Position numbers and translations under genes: made by a program. Below are positions 1 to 5,540 of a stretch of DNA of 10,307 bases, in pieces. This stretch comes from Acidimicrobiia bacterium (lineage in GTDB: Bacteria > Actinomycetota > Acidimicrobiia > IMCC26256 > JAENVU01), in assembly GCA_017882945.1 (NCBI GenBank), contig JADGON010000172.1, forward strand, positions 1 to 10,307. The letters run 5' to 3'. Position 1 is the stretch's first letter, and every line of letters starts with the position of its first letter. Below the pieces are notes generated by a model. That model saw only the letters and a list, made by a program, of their open reading frames with translations. It was not told the origin of the DNA and searched no databases.

Positions 1-1
1 C

Positions 2-10
2 AAAGGAGGT
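2..10 (+). promoter_or_regulatory. Strong ribosome binding site of the first gene
   Basis: The sequence AAAGGAGGT is a near-perfect complement of the 16S rRNA 3' end. It lies 5 bases before the GTG at 16. It decides the start of the first gene and shows that the gene begins inside the window rather than being cut by the left edge. Confidence 0.8.
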
Positions 11-15
11 GCGCT

Positions 16-435
16 GTGCACAGAACTCACGCCGGCGCCCGCCCGGCCGATCTGATCGGGTCAGCTCCAGCTCAGGACGAGCGGACGGCCGCGATCGCCG
101 AGCTGGGAACGACGCGACACCCGGCGCGGATCGAGCACCTCGCCGACGAGCTGACCCAGGCCGGCGCCCAACACTGGACAGGGATCGCGCGCTCTGAGCT
201 CATCGAGGCGTTGATCTTGTGCCTCACCGGCGATTCGATCCGACAGGATGCCGACGCCGAAGACGCCATCTGCTCGACCCTCGAGCTGATGGGCGTGATG
301 ACCCGGGCCGGGAACCTCGTCTTTGCATTCGTCCCCGACGGCGAGCTCGCGTCGAGCGATCTGGTCGCCGTTCGGCGGTACCGGGCTTGGCTCCCGATCA
401 GGTACACGACCGTCCAACCCACGAAGAGGGGATGA
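16..435 (+). CDS. Unrecognised 139-residue protein, first gene of cluster A
   Basis: I do not recognise the family. The GTG start is supported by a strong Shine-Dalgarno sequence 5 bases upstream. The product is soluble, with no signal peptide or membrane segment. The first 25 or so residues look unstructured. Residues 35-70 read as two or three amphipathic helices, and residues 81-108 as a helix followed by a hydrophobic strand pair (LMGVMTRAGNLVFAFVPDGE). That order, with a GN turn between strands, is compatible with a small winged-helix fold, but this is only an impression from sequence and no DNA-binding residues are identified. The last 20 residues are basic. Its stop overlaps the start of the next gene in ATGA, so the two are very likely co-translated. 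The partner belongs to the YGVTIQTL small-protein family, whose other copy (3231) has an unrelated upstream partner. Confidence 0.75.
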   Translation: MHRTHAGARPADLIGSAPAQDERTAAIAELGTTRHPARIEHLADELTQAGAQHWTGIARSELIEALILCLTGDSIRQDADAEDAICSTLELMGVMTRAGNLVFAFVPDGELASSDLVAVRRYRAWLPIRYTTVQPTKRG

Positions 436-650
436 GCGTGGTCTACGGAGTGACGATCCAGACGCTGAACCGGCTCGACGGCAACGGGATCACCATGCTG
501 TTCGTCGAGGCGAACGATGCATTGAACGCCGAGGTCCAGGCCCGGCGCATTGCCCAGTGGCGCTTCGAATGCGATGTGCTCGTCGACCACCCCGTGCCGT
601 GTCCGGGCTTTGCCCCCACATCGGGCACCGGGGAGCCCGACCACCTCTGA
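432..650 (+). CDS. Small YGVTIQTL-family protein, copy 1 (72 residues)
   Basis: The ATG at 432 is chosen because it overlaps the previous stop as ATGA. The reading frame stays open further upstream, but that would bury it in the previous gene. A weak GAGGGG lies just before the start. The protein opens with residues 4-12 VYGVTIQTL, then ITMLFVEA, then a helix with QARRIAQWRF and a short strand CDVLVDHP. The likely layout is beta-beta-alpha-beta in a compact cytosolic domain. The tail is rich in Pro and Gly. It is clearly paralogous to the product at 3231-3425, with roughly half the residues identical by eye. The shared residues are YGVTIQTL, a following R and G, IT, FVEA, QARRIA, R, C and V. 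Function is unknown and no enzyme motif is visible. The gene ends 21 bases from the convergent kdpA stop. Confidence 0.8.
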   Translation: MSVVYGVTIQTLNRLDGNGITMLFVEANDALNAEVQARRIAQWRFECDVLVDHPVPCPGFAPTSGTGEPDHL

Positions 651-671
651 CCGCCGCGCCCGAAGACGCCG

Positions 672-2384
672 CTACACGCCGAGCTGCTCGACGATCGGTC
701 CGAGCGCGAGGGCCGGGAAGAACGTGAGCCCGGCCAGGATGACCGTCACGCCGAAGAGCAGGACCCCGAAGAGCGGCGTGTCCGTCGGGAACGTGCCCGC
801 GGACGGCGCCACGCTCTCCTTGCGTGCCGCGCGTCCGGCGATCGCGAGGATCGGGATGATCAGGAAGAACCGACCGACCAGGATCGTCAATCCGAGCGCG
901 GTGTTCATCCACTGCGTGTTGGCGGTAATCCCGGCGAACGCTGACCCGTTGTTGTTCCCTGCCGAGGTGAACGCGTACAGCACCTCGGTGAAGCCGTGGG
1001 GACCGGGATTCCAGATCGAGACGTTCAGTACTGTGGGCGTGACGATGGCGATCCCCGCGGCGACGAGCACTGCAACCGGCATCGCCAGGGTGTAGAGCAC
1101 GACGAGCTTCACATCGGCGGCCATGATCTTCTTGCCGAGGTACTCGGGCGTGCGCCCCACCATCAGGCCGGCGATGAAGACCGACATCAACACGAGGATC
1201 AGAATCCCATTGAGCCCGACCCCGACACCGCCCGGGCTGACCTCGCCGAGCTTCATGTTGATCAACGGCATCATCCCGCCGAGCGGCGTGAAGCTGTCGT
1301 GCATCGAGTTCACCGAGCCATTCGACGTGTGCGTGGCCCCGGACCCCCAGACCGCGGAGATGGGCGCGCCGAACCGGACCTCCTTGCCCTCGAGGTTCCC
1401 GCCGGACTGAGTGGACGTCGCCTTCTGGTCGACACCGAGCCGATCCAGCTTTGGGTTGCCGTTGGTCTCGAAGGCCACGGCCAGCGACGTCGTGATCGCG
1501 ATGAGCGCGACCATGACAGATGCGATCACGAGCGCTTGGCGCATCGAGCCGATGAACTTGCCGTAGGTGTACACGAGCGCAAACGGAATCAGGAAGATGA
1601 GCACGAGCCCGAGAACGCTCGTGATCCCGTTCGGGTTGGAGATCGGGTGGGCCGAGTTGGCGTTCCAGAACCCGCCACCGTTCGTGCCGAGCATCTTGAT
1701 GGCTTCCTGGCTCGCCGCGGGTCCACCCGGGATCACCTGGAGCTTGCCCTCGAGCGTCTTGATCACCTCGAACCCATGGAAGTTCTGGACCACGCCCTGG
1801 CTCAGGTAGACGATCGCGACGATGAAGGAGATCGGCAGCAGCACGCGCGTGATGCTCCGCGTGAGATCGACCCAGAAGTTCCCGAGCGTGTCCGCATGCC
1901 GGCGGGCGATCCCCCGGATGAGCGCCACTGCGACGGCCATCCCGACCGCGGCGGAGCCGAAGTTCTGCACCGTGAGGCCAGCCATCTGCGTGAGATGGCT
2001 CATCGTCGACTCGGGGTAGTAGCTCTGCCAGTCCGTGTTGGTGAGGAAGCTCACCGCAGTGTTGAACGACAGGGCCTCACCGACCCGCGGCACGTGGGTC
2101 GGGTTGAGCGGCAACGAGGTCTGGACGCGCTGCAGCACGTACAGGATCACGGCGCCGACCATGCTGAACGCGAGCATCGAGAACGCGTAGACGGTCCAGC
2201 GCTGCTCCTGGTCCGGGTCGACCCTACAGATTCGATAGAAGAGCCGCTCGACGGGAAGCATCAAGCGATCACCGGGAGCGGGCCCGTCGCCGTACACCTT
2301 CGCCATGTACGAGCCGAGCAGCGGCACCAAGATCGCGAGCAGCACCACCACGAGAGCGATCTGGGCCCAGTCCGAACCCTGCAT
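672..2384 (-). CDS. kdpA: KdpA, K+-translocating subunit of the Kdp ATPase
   Basis: KdpA is the channel-like subunit of the KdpFABC high-affinity K+ pump in the cytoplasmic membrane, where KdpB hydrolyses ATP. The 570 residues match the usual length (557 in E. coli). All four pore regions can be seen: TNTDWQSYYPE (115-125), MLGTNGGGFWNANSAHP (231-247), HDSFTPLGGMMP (362-373) and SAGNNNGSAFAG (474-485). The conserved MAGLTVQNF (134-142), GRTPEYLGKK (410-419), NPGPHGF (459-465) and VGRF (503-506) are also present. About ten membrane segments are evident and nothing looks broken. The ATG is preceded by GGAGGAGGT, 5 bases away. Oddly, no kdpB follows: the sequence downstream is convergent cluster A. 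No kdpF-like peptide is recognisable upstream. Family assignment is secure; whether it works as part of a pump depends on a kdpB elsewhere. Confidence 0.97.
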   Translation of the reverse strand: MQGSDWAQIALVVVLLAILVPLLGSYMAKVYGDGPAPGDRLMLPVERLFYRICRVDPDQEQRWTVYAFSMLAFSMVGAVILYVLQRVQTSLPLNPTHVPRVGEALSFNTAVSFLTNTDWQSYYPESTMSHLTQMAGLTVQNFGSAAVGMAVAVALIRGIARRHADTLGNFWVDLTRSITRVLLPISFIVAIVYLSQGVVQNFHGFEVIKTLEGKLQVIPGGPAASQEAIKMLGTNGGGFWNANSAHPISNPNGITSVLGLVLIFLIPFALVYTYGKFIGSMRQALVIASVMVALIAITTSLAVAFETNGNPKLDRLGVDQKATSTQSGGNLEGKEVRFGAPISAVWGSGATHTSNGSVNSMHDSFTPLGGMMPLINMKLGEVSPGGVGVGLNGILILVLMSVFIAGLMVGRTPEYLGKKIMAADVKLVVLYTLAMPVAVLVAAGIAIVTPTVLNVSIWNPGPHGFTEVLYAFTSAGNNNGSAFAGITANTQWMNTALGLTILVGRFFLIIPILAIAGRAARKESVAPSAGTFPTDTPLFGVLLFGVTVILAGLTFFPALALGPIVEQLGV

Positions 2385-2389
2385 GTCAG

Positions 2390-2398
2390 ACCTCCTCC
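2390..2398 (-). promoter_or_regulatory. Ribosome binding site of kdpA
   Basis: Read on the minus strand, GGAGGAGGT lies 5 bases before the ATG at 2384 and fixes the kdpA start. Part of it (AGGAGGTC, 2396 down to 2389) is complementary over 8 bases to GACCTCCT further up the same leader (2577 down to 2570). Confidence 0.7.
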
Positions 2399-2486
2399 GG
2401 CGTCGTCGCCGAGGTCGAGCAACGCGTCAAACTCGATCGTCTTGTACTCCTCGACCGCGGCAGCGAACAGCGCGTTGACGGCTTCC
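2399..2486 (-). pseudogene. Possible coding remnant just upstream of kdpA
   Basis: On the minus strand, after a TAG (2489-2487), about 28 codons read EAVNALFAAAVEEYKTIEFD and then ALLDLGDD. Nearly all third positions are G or C and first positions are rich in G, as in real genes of this window. There is no usable start codon. The frame runs past the kdpA ribosome binding site into kdpA out of phase. A one-base shift near 2403 would end it as PEEV with a TGA one base before the kdpA ATG, which is a normal operon junction. It could be the tail of a lost gene that once preceded kdpA, or chance. It does not resemble KdpF, which is a short hydrophobic peptide. Confidence 0.25.
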
Positions 2487-2538
2487 TAGCGCCCGGCCCC
2501 GCGCCCTTGATGGGGCCTTGGTGTGCGCACCGCGAGCG

Positions 2539-2573
2539 TCCTTGCAGCCGCCGGCGGAGGGAGTGTGCAAGGA
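2539..2573 (-). promoter_or_regulatory. Inverted repeat in the kdpA leader
   Basis: TCCTTGCA (2539-2546) and TGCAAGGA (2566-2573) are perfect 8-base inverted repeats with a 19-base loop that contains the palindrome CCGCCGGCGG. In a kdpA transcript this would form a hairpin about 150-190 bases before the start codon. It could equally be a protein-binding site. On the plus strand the right arm is part of AAGGAGGT, which has no start codon after it, so it is not a ribosome binding site there. Confidence 0.35.
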
Positions 2574-2685
2574 GGTCGTCAGTCTTTCGGGGCGCCGTGT
2601 CAAGGAACCGTCAAACCCACACAGCAGGGCTAGGCGCGGACATCGGTGATCGGTTGTCTTAGGTGCGACGGCCGATCGATGGAGG

Positions 2686-3246
2686 TTGTCCGATGTCGAA
2701 GACAGCGAGCGAAGGCGCGACGACGCGGACTTCGCTCAGCACCGCGCGAACCGGTCTCGGCCGGTGCTGATCGCCGCCAGTGTCGTCGCCATCATCGCGG
2801 GCAGCGTGGCGGTGGTCCTCCTCACGCTGCGGTTGCCGTGGCCGCAACGCGTCCATTGGCTGGTCGCCACCAATGCACTCGGGTGCTGGGGCGCGCCCTC
2901 GGCGCCGATCACGATGCGCGAGGTCTTCGTCGTCGATGTCTGGACCGAGGGTTGCCGGCTGAACGTCGTCGTTCGTACCTCGGGCTCGCCCCCGAGCGAC
3001 ACGACGTTGGTGCTGGCCGAGACACCGCCACTCACGACCTCGGCGCAGGTGGCGCGGTGGCGGGCCGCGGGAACGTCGCTGCTGCTGGTGTCAGATGGGA
3101 GCGGGCGAGTGAGCCTGCACGGACCGACGCGAGCGGTATGCGGGCTCAGGGTTCCGGGCGCTGCGTCGTCGCCGACTCAATCCATCCCCGGCGACGACGC
3201 AGCGCCGGGCACCCGGCAGGAGGTCACGCCGTGGCCTACGGCGTGA
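2686..3246 (+). CDS. Anchored membrane protein, first gene of cluster B (start uncertain)
   Basis: I do not recognise the family. The reading frame gives up to 186 residues: a short charged N-terminus, one clear membrane helix at residues 27-49 (VLIAASVVAIIAGSVAVVLL), then about 110 residues and a Pro/Ala/Ser-rich tail. Arginines before the helix suggest N-in, C-out, so the domain with Cys67, Cys90 and Cys152 would be outside. It looks like a small anchored extracytoplasmic protein. The start is doubtful. The only upstream start in this frame is TTG at 2686, directly against GGAGG (2681-2685), which is too close. An ATG at 2693 is spaced correctly but is in another frame and ends at 2770. Alternatives are the GTG at 2764, reached by coupling, or a one-base frameshift. 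The 3' end overlaps the next gene by 16 bases. Confidence 0.6.
   Translation: MSDVEDSERRRDDADFAQHRANRSRPVLIAASVVAIIAGSVAVVLLTLRLPWPQRVHWLVATNALGCWGAPSAPITMREVFVVDVWTEGCRLNVVVRTSGSPPSDTTLVLAETPPLTTSAQVARWRAAGTSLLLVSDGSGRVSLHGPTRAVCGLRVPGAASSPTQSIPGDDAAPGTRQEVTPWPTA
2693..2770 (+). other. Possible 25-codon leader ORF or frameshifted N-terminus
   Basis: ATG at 2693 sits 7 bases after GGAGG (2681-2685), the best-placed ribosome binding site in cluster B. It reads MSKTASEGATTRTSLSTART and five more residues, then TGA at 2768-2770. The stop overlaps a GTG (2764) of the membrane-protein frame. A single extra base near 2760 would join this start to that frame just before its membrane helix. It is either a leader peptide coupled to the gene, or the true N-terminus broken by a mutation or sequence error. 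Confidence 0.35.
3218..3224 (+). promoter_or_regulatory. Ribosome binding site inside the preceding gene
   Basis: AGGAGGT lies 6 bases before the GTG at 3231, within the last codons of the membrane-protein gene. It shows that the small protein starts at 3231 in its own frame and is not part of a longer frame. Confidence 0.75.
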
Positions 3247-3425
3247 CCATCCAGACGCTCGGTCGGTGCGGGGGCGACTGCATCACCGTGGTGTTCGTCG
3301 AAGCCGCCGGGCCGGCCACCGCTCGGGCGCAGGCCCGCCGGATCGCCGAGCAGCGATACGGGTGCGCCGTGCGTGCCGGCACCGCGTGCCCCGTCCCCAA
3401 CCGCGGCGAACCAAGGAGTGATTGA
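3231..3425 (+). CDS. Small YGVTIQTL-family protein, copy 2 (64 residues)
   Basis: The GTG start follows a strong AGGAGGT. The open frame continues upstream, but there it is Arg-rich shadow translation. The protein reads VAYGVTIQTLGRCGGDCITV, then VFVEAAGP, a helix with ARAQARRIAEQRYG, a strand CAVRAG and a Pro-rich tail. It is the paralog of the product at 432-650, with the same order of likely elements (strand, strand, helix, strand). It has Cys at positions 13, 17, 44 and 52. Only the third lines up with a Cys in the other copy without question, and the last roughly does. There is no membrane segment and no known catalytic motif. It overlaps the membrane-protein gene by 16 bases and is followed after 2 bases by a 50-codon ORF, so the three look like one operon. 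Function is unknown. Confidence 0.8.
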   Translation: MAYGVTIQTLGRCGGDCITVVFVEAAGPATARAQARRIAEQRYGCAVRAGTACPVPNRGEPRSD

Positions 3426-3427
3426 CC

Positions 3428-3580
3428 ATGCACCTCCCACGACCCGCATCAGTCATCCGGTCCATCGGGAACGGCGGCGCACGCGCCAACGCCGAGAGCG
3501 CGCTCGCCGCGTCGGCCGCCAACCGCGCCGCGGTCGAGAAGCTCGAGGCCCGGCTCGCAAAGCGGCCCGGGCCCTCCTGA
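3428..3580 (+). CDS. Small ORF of 50 residues, third gene of cluster B
   Basis: ATG at 3428 follows AAGGAG (3413-3418) by 9 bases, and the previous stop by 2 bases. The product is small and basic. Residues 1-16 are MHLPRPASVIRSIGNG. From about residue 18 to 45 it is an Ala-rich helix with Arg, Glu and Lys, containing AVEKLEARLAKR, and it ends in PGPS. A single amphipathic helix or short coiled coil is likely. I know no family for it. Its spacing and ribosome binding site make it a probable gene, but a peptide of this composition could also arise by chance in GC-rich DNA. Cluster A has no matching third ORF. Confidence 0.55.
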   Translation: MHLPRPASVIRSIGNGGARANAESALAASAANRAAVEKLEARLAKRPGPS

Positions 3581-3625
3581 CGCCAGCTGCCGACACCGCG
3601 TTCCCTGGCCTCGGTCCAGTGGAGC

Positions 3626-3841
3626 TCAGCTCGAGATCGGATCCTGGTAGCGCCGAAGGGCGACGCCGGACCAGATGAGCTCCACCACGCCGAACGGCCA
3701 TGCGCCGGACAGGAACCCGTAGATGCTCGACAGGATGCAGCCGAGGGCGAATGCCAGGATGAAGCCGCGCCCGCGGTTCTCGAGCGCGTACATCACCATC
3801 ATGAAGGTGACGGCGCAGACGCCGTAGATCGTGATTGCCAT
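3626..3841 (-). CDS. Small conserved-looking membrane protein (71 residues)
   Basis: The sequence is hydrophobic, with two likely membrane helices (about residues 2-19 and 26-45) joined by the charged loop ALENRGRG, then a short third hydrophobic stretch (GAWPFGVVELIWSGVALRRY). It ends in a short polar tail. It resembles small actinobacterial and proteobacterial proteins of unknown function that share a GC-SS-YGFL-GAWPFG-VE-IW pattern; that comparison is from memory. The ATG at 3841 has only a weak purine stretch upstream (GGTGGA), so translation may be leaderless or weak. The gene is divergent from the DUF2254 gene (160 bases between starts) and convergent with cluster B (45 bases between stops). 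Frames on both strands are open here, but only this one gives a protein with normal composition. Confidence 0.7.
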   Translation of the reverse strand: MAITIYGVCAVTFMMVMYALENRGRGFILAFALGCILSSIYGFLSGAWPFGVVELIWSGVALRRYQDPISS

Positions 3842-4001
3842 CCGGCAAGTCCACCAGCCGGCGCACCGAAGGATCGGAATCTGGTCGTGCCGAGAGGACG
3901 CGGAGCCGAAACCGCCTCGTTCGCTCCGAGCCGAGGGCTACGGTGGTGTTGGAGCGCCGGGAAGTCTGGTCGGCATCGTCATCAGCCCTATCGAGGTCCC
4001 G

Positions 4002-5432
4002 ATGTCTGCGCGCGCCGGTCGTCCACAATCTTCACGGTTCACCCGTCGCCGCCGCCGGCACCTGCCCGGATGGCGTCGGGACGCACTGCGCACGACGCTC
4101 TGGTTCGTCCCAAGCGTCCTCGTGCTCGCCGCCGTCGCGCTGTTCGGCTTCACCTACGCGCTGGATCGCGCGGCAGACGCCGGCAACCTCAACGTTCCCT
4201 CCTGGGTGAACACCGGGAGCGCCGACGCAGCGCGCACCATCCTCACCGCGATCGCCGCCGCGATCATCACGGTCGTCGGAGTCGTGTTCTCGGTGACGAT
4301 CCTCGCGCTCACCCTCGCCTCGACGCAGTTCGGCCCGCGGATGTTGCGGAACTTCATTCGCGACCGCGGCACCCAGGTGACGCTCGGGATCTTCGTCGCG
4401 ACGTTCGTGTTCAGCGTCCTCGCGCTCGGTTCGGTGACGAACGAATCCGGGAGCAGCTTCGTACCGCACATCTCGGTCACCGTCGCGCTTGCGCTCACGC
4501 TCCTCGACCTCGGCGTCCTCATCTACTTCATCCATCACGTCGCAACGTCGATCCAGGTCACTGCGGTCGTGTACGGCATCGCTCGCGATCTCGACCGGGC
4601 ATTGGACGATCTCGCGTCACAGATGTCCGGAGACGGCCCGGTCCCGTCCTCGGTGCCGTCGCTGGTGTCGTCGGCCGAGCTCCTGCGGCGGCTCGACACC
4701 GAGGGCGTGGAGCTTCCGGCGAAATCGAGCGGCTACCTTCAGGCGATCGGGCACCAACGAATCGTTCGCATCGCGGCAGCCAACGACGCGGTGGTCCGCA
4801 TGGCACACCGGCCCGGCCACTTCGTCGTTCGTGGCCGGCCCCTGGCGGTCGTGTGGCCACCCGAGGCAGTCCCGCCGATCACGACCGCGTTCGAGCGCGC
4901 CCAGGCCATCGGCCCCCATCGGACGCTCCAGCAGGACCTCCAGTTCGCAATCGACCAGCTCGTCGAGATCTCCCTCCGCGCGCTCTCGCCCGCCGTCAAC
5001 GACACGTTCACCGCGCTGACCTGCATCGACTGGCTGGGAGACGCCCTCTGCAAGCTGACCGCGATCGGGATTCCCAGCGGGATCCACTACGACGAGCAAG
5101 GTCGAGTGCGACTCGTCGAGGTGCCACTCAGCTACGAACGGGTCGTGGATCGCGCGTTCGACAAGATCCGCCAATCCGCGCGCACCATGCCCGCGGTCGG
5201 CATCCGGCAGCTGGAGAACCTCGCCAAGGTCGCGGAGTACACGACCGACGAGGCCCAACAGTCGGTGATCGCCCGCCAGGCGGAGATGATCGTCCGCGGC
5301 GCGGACGAGGCCGTCCCCGAGCAGTACGACCGCAACGACGTGCACGCCGCATACGAGCGGGTGACCGCCGTGCTGAATGCGCAAAGCGCCCCGCGGGCTC
5401 TGCCGGGGATCCCCAGTCGTTGGTCGCGCTGA
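4002..5432 (+). CDS. DUF2254 membrane protein (476 residues)
   Basis: This is a predicted inner-membrane protein of the DUF2254 family, whose function is not established. Four membrane helices lie in the first 180 residues (about 32-54, 78-106, 124-146 and 156-178). The family hallmark TLASTQFGPRMLRNFIRDRG (104-123) follows the second helix, and FIHHVATSIQ (176-185) follows the fourth. The C-terminal 290 residues are cytosolic and include HRPGHFVVRGRPLAVVWP (269-286) and HRTLQQDLQFAIDQLVEISL (306-325), followed by SPAVNDTFTA. I chose ATG 4002 because GAGG lies 5 bases upstream and the frame gives a basic N-terminus before helix 1. The upstream start at 3831 would overlap the divergent gene and add a low-complexity Arg/Pro stretch. 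It is flanked by divergent and convergent neighbours, so it is probably transcribed alone. Confidence 0.93.
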   Translation: MSARAGRPQSSRFTRRRRRHLPGWRRDALRTTLWFVPSVLVLAAVALFGFTYALDRAADAGNLNVPSWVNTGSADAARTILTAIAAAIITVVGVVFSVTILALTLASTQFGPRMLRNFIRDRGTQVTLGIFVATFVFSVLALGSVTNESGSSFVPHISVTVALALTLLDLGVLIYFIHHVATSIQVTAVVYGIARDLDRALDDLASQMSGDGPVPSSVPSLVSSAELLRRLDTEGVELPAKSSGYLQAIGHQRIVRIAAANDAVVRMAHRPGHFVVRGRPLAVVWPPEAVPPITTAFERAQAIGPHRTLQQDLQFAIDQLVEISLRALSPAVNDTFTALTCIDWLGDALCKLTAIGIPSGIHYDEQGRVRLVEVPLSYERVVDRAFDKIRQSARTMPAVGIRQLENLAKVAEYTTDEAQQSVIARQAEMIVRGADEAVPEQYDRNDVHAAYERVTAVLNAQSAPRALPGIPSRWSR

Positions 5433-5540
5433 GATCGAACGGACCTCGCTCCGAACGCGCAGTCAACCCCGGCAGGGTGCGCTTCGGATGCGGCACAGCG
5501 CTGGTCCGCTCGGCGCGACCGCACTGAGCGCTTCTTGCAC

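Larger units (their letters stand above)
2385..2685. other. Divergent intergenic region between kdpA and cluster B
   Basis: This stretch of about 300 bases separates divergent genes and must hold the start signals of both. I see no convincing -35/-10 pair on either strand. On the minus strand two TTGAC motifs lie 11 bases apart (TTTGACGGTTCCTTGACA, about 2611-2594), without a good -10 at the usual distance. The region contains GGCCCC/GGGGCC (2495-2500 and 2512-2517), the palindrome GTGCGCAC (2523-2530), the palindrome CCGCCGGCGG (2548-2557) and an 8-bp inverted repeat (2539-2573). The 90 bases next to kdpA look like a degraded coding sequence. Confidence 0.5.

Noticed and set aside
443..628. 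Minus-strand frames opposite both small paralogs (also 3236-3433) that end in the same SVW-VTP pattern
   Set aside because: The similarity is explained by paralogy of the plus-strand genes: the shared end is simply the complement of the YGVTIQTL codons.
996..2489. Long plus-strand open frame of about 500 codons opposite kdpA
   Set aside because: It is antisense to a secure kdpA, and its translation is rich in His, Arg, Asp and Glu with no hydrophobic core, as expected of a shadow frame in GC-rich DNA.
2385..2690. c-di-AMP (ydaO-type) riboswitch or kdpF peptide ahead of kdpA
   Set aside because: Both are plausible for K+ uptake genes, but the conserved motifs of the riboswitch and a short hydrophobic KdpF-like peptide were looked for and not found.
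2646..3230. Upstream extension of the 64-residue gene to 259 residues
   Set aside because: The extension is Arg/Gly/His-rich and overlaps the membrane-protein gene throughout; the start at 3231 has a strong ribosome binding site.
1..3625. Mobile element carrying the two small-gene clusters
   Set aside because: The flanking duplicates suggest a transposed unit, but no transposase, terminal inverted repeats or long direct repeats are visible and the base composition matches the rest of the window.
3831..4001. Upstream start for the DUF2254 protein
   Set aside because: It would overlap the divergent 71-residue gene and add residues untypical of the family; 4002 has a ribosome binding site.
3887..5527. 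Plus-strand frame of 546 codons overlapping the DUF2254 gene
   Set aside because: It is an Arg/Pro-rich shadow frame of a gene with clear family motifs.
5433..5540. Terminator between the convergent DUF2254 and hppA genes
   Set aside because: Only weak, imperfect inverted repeats (such as two AGCGCT copies) are present, with no stable hairpin or U-run.
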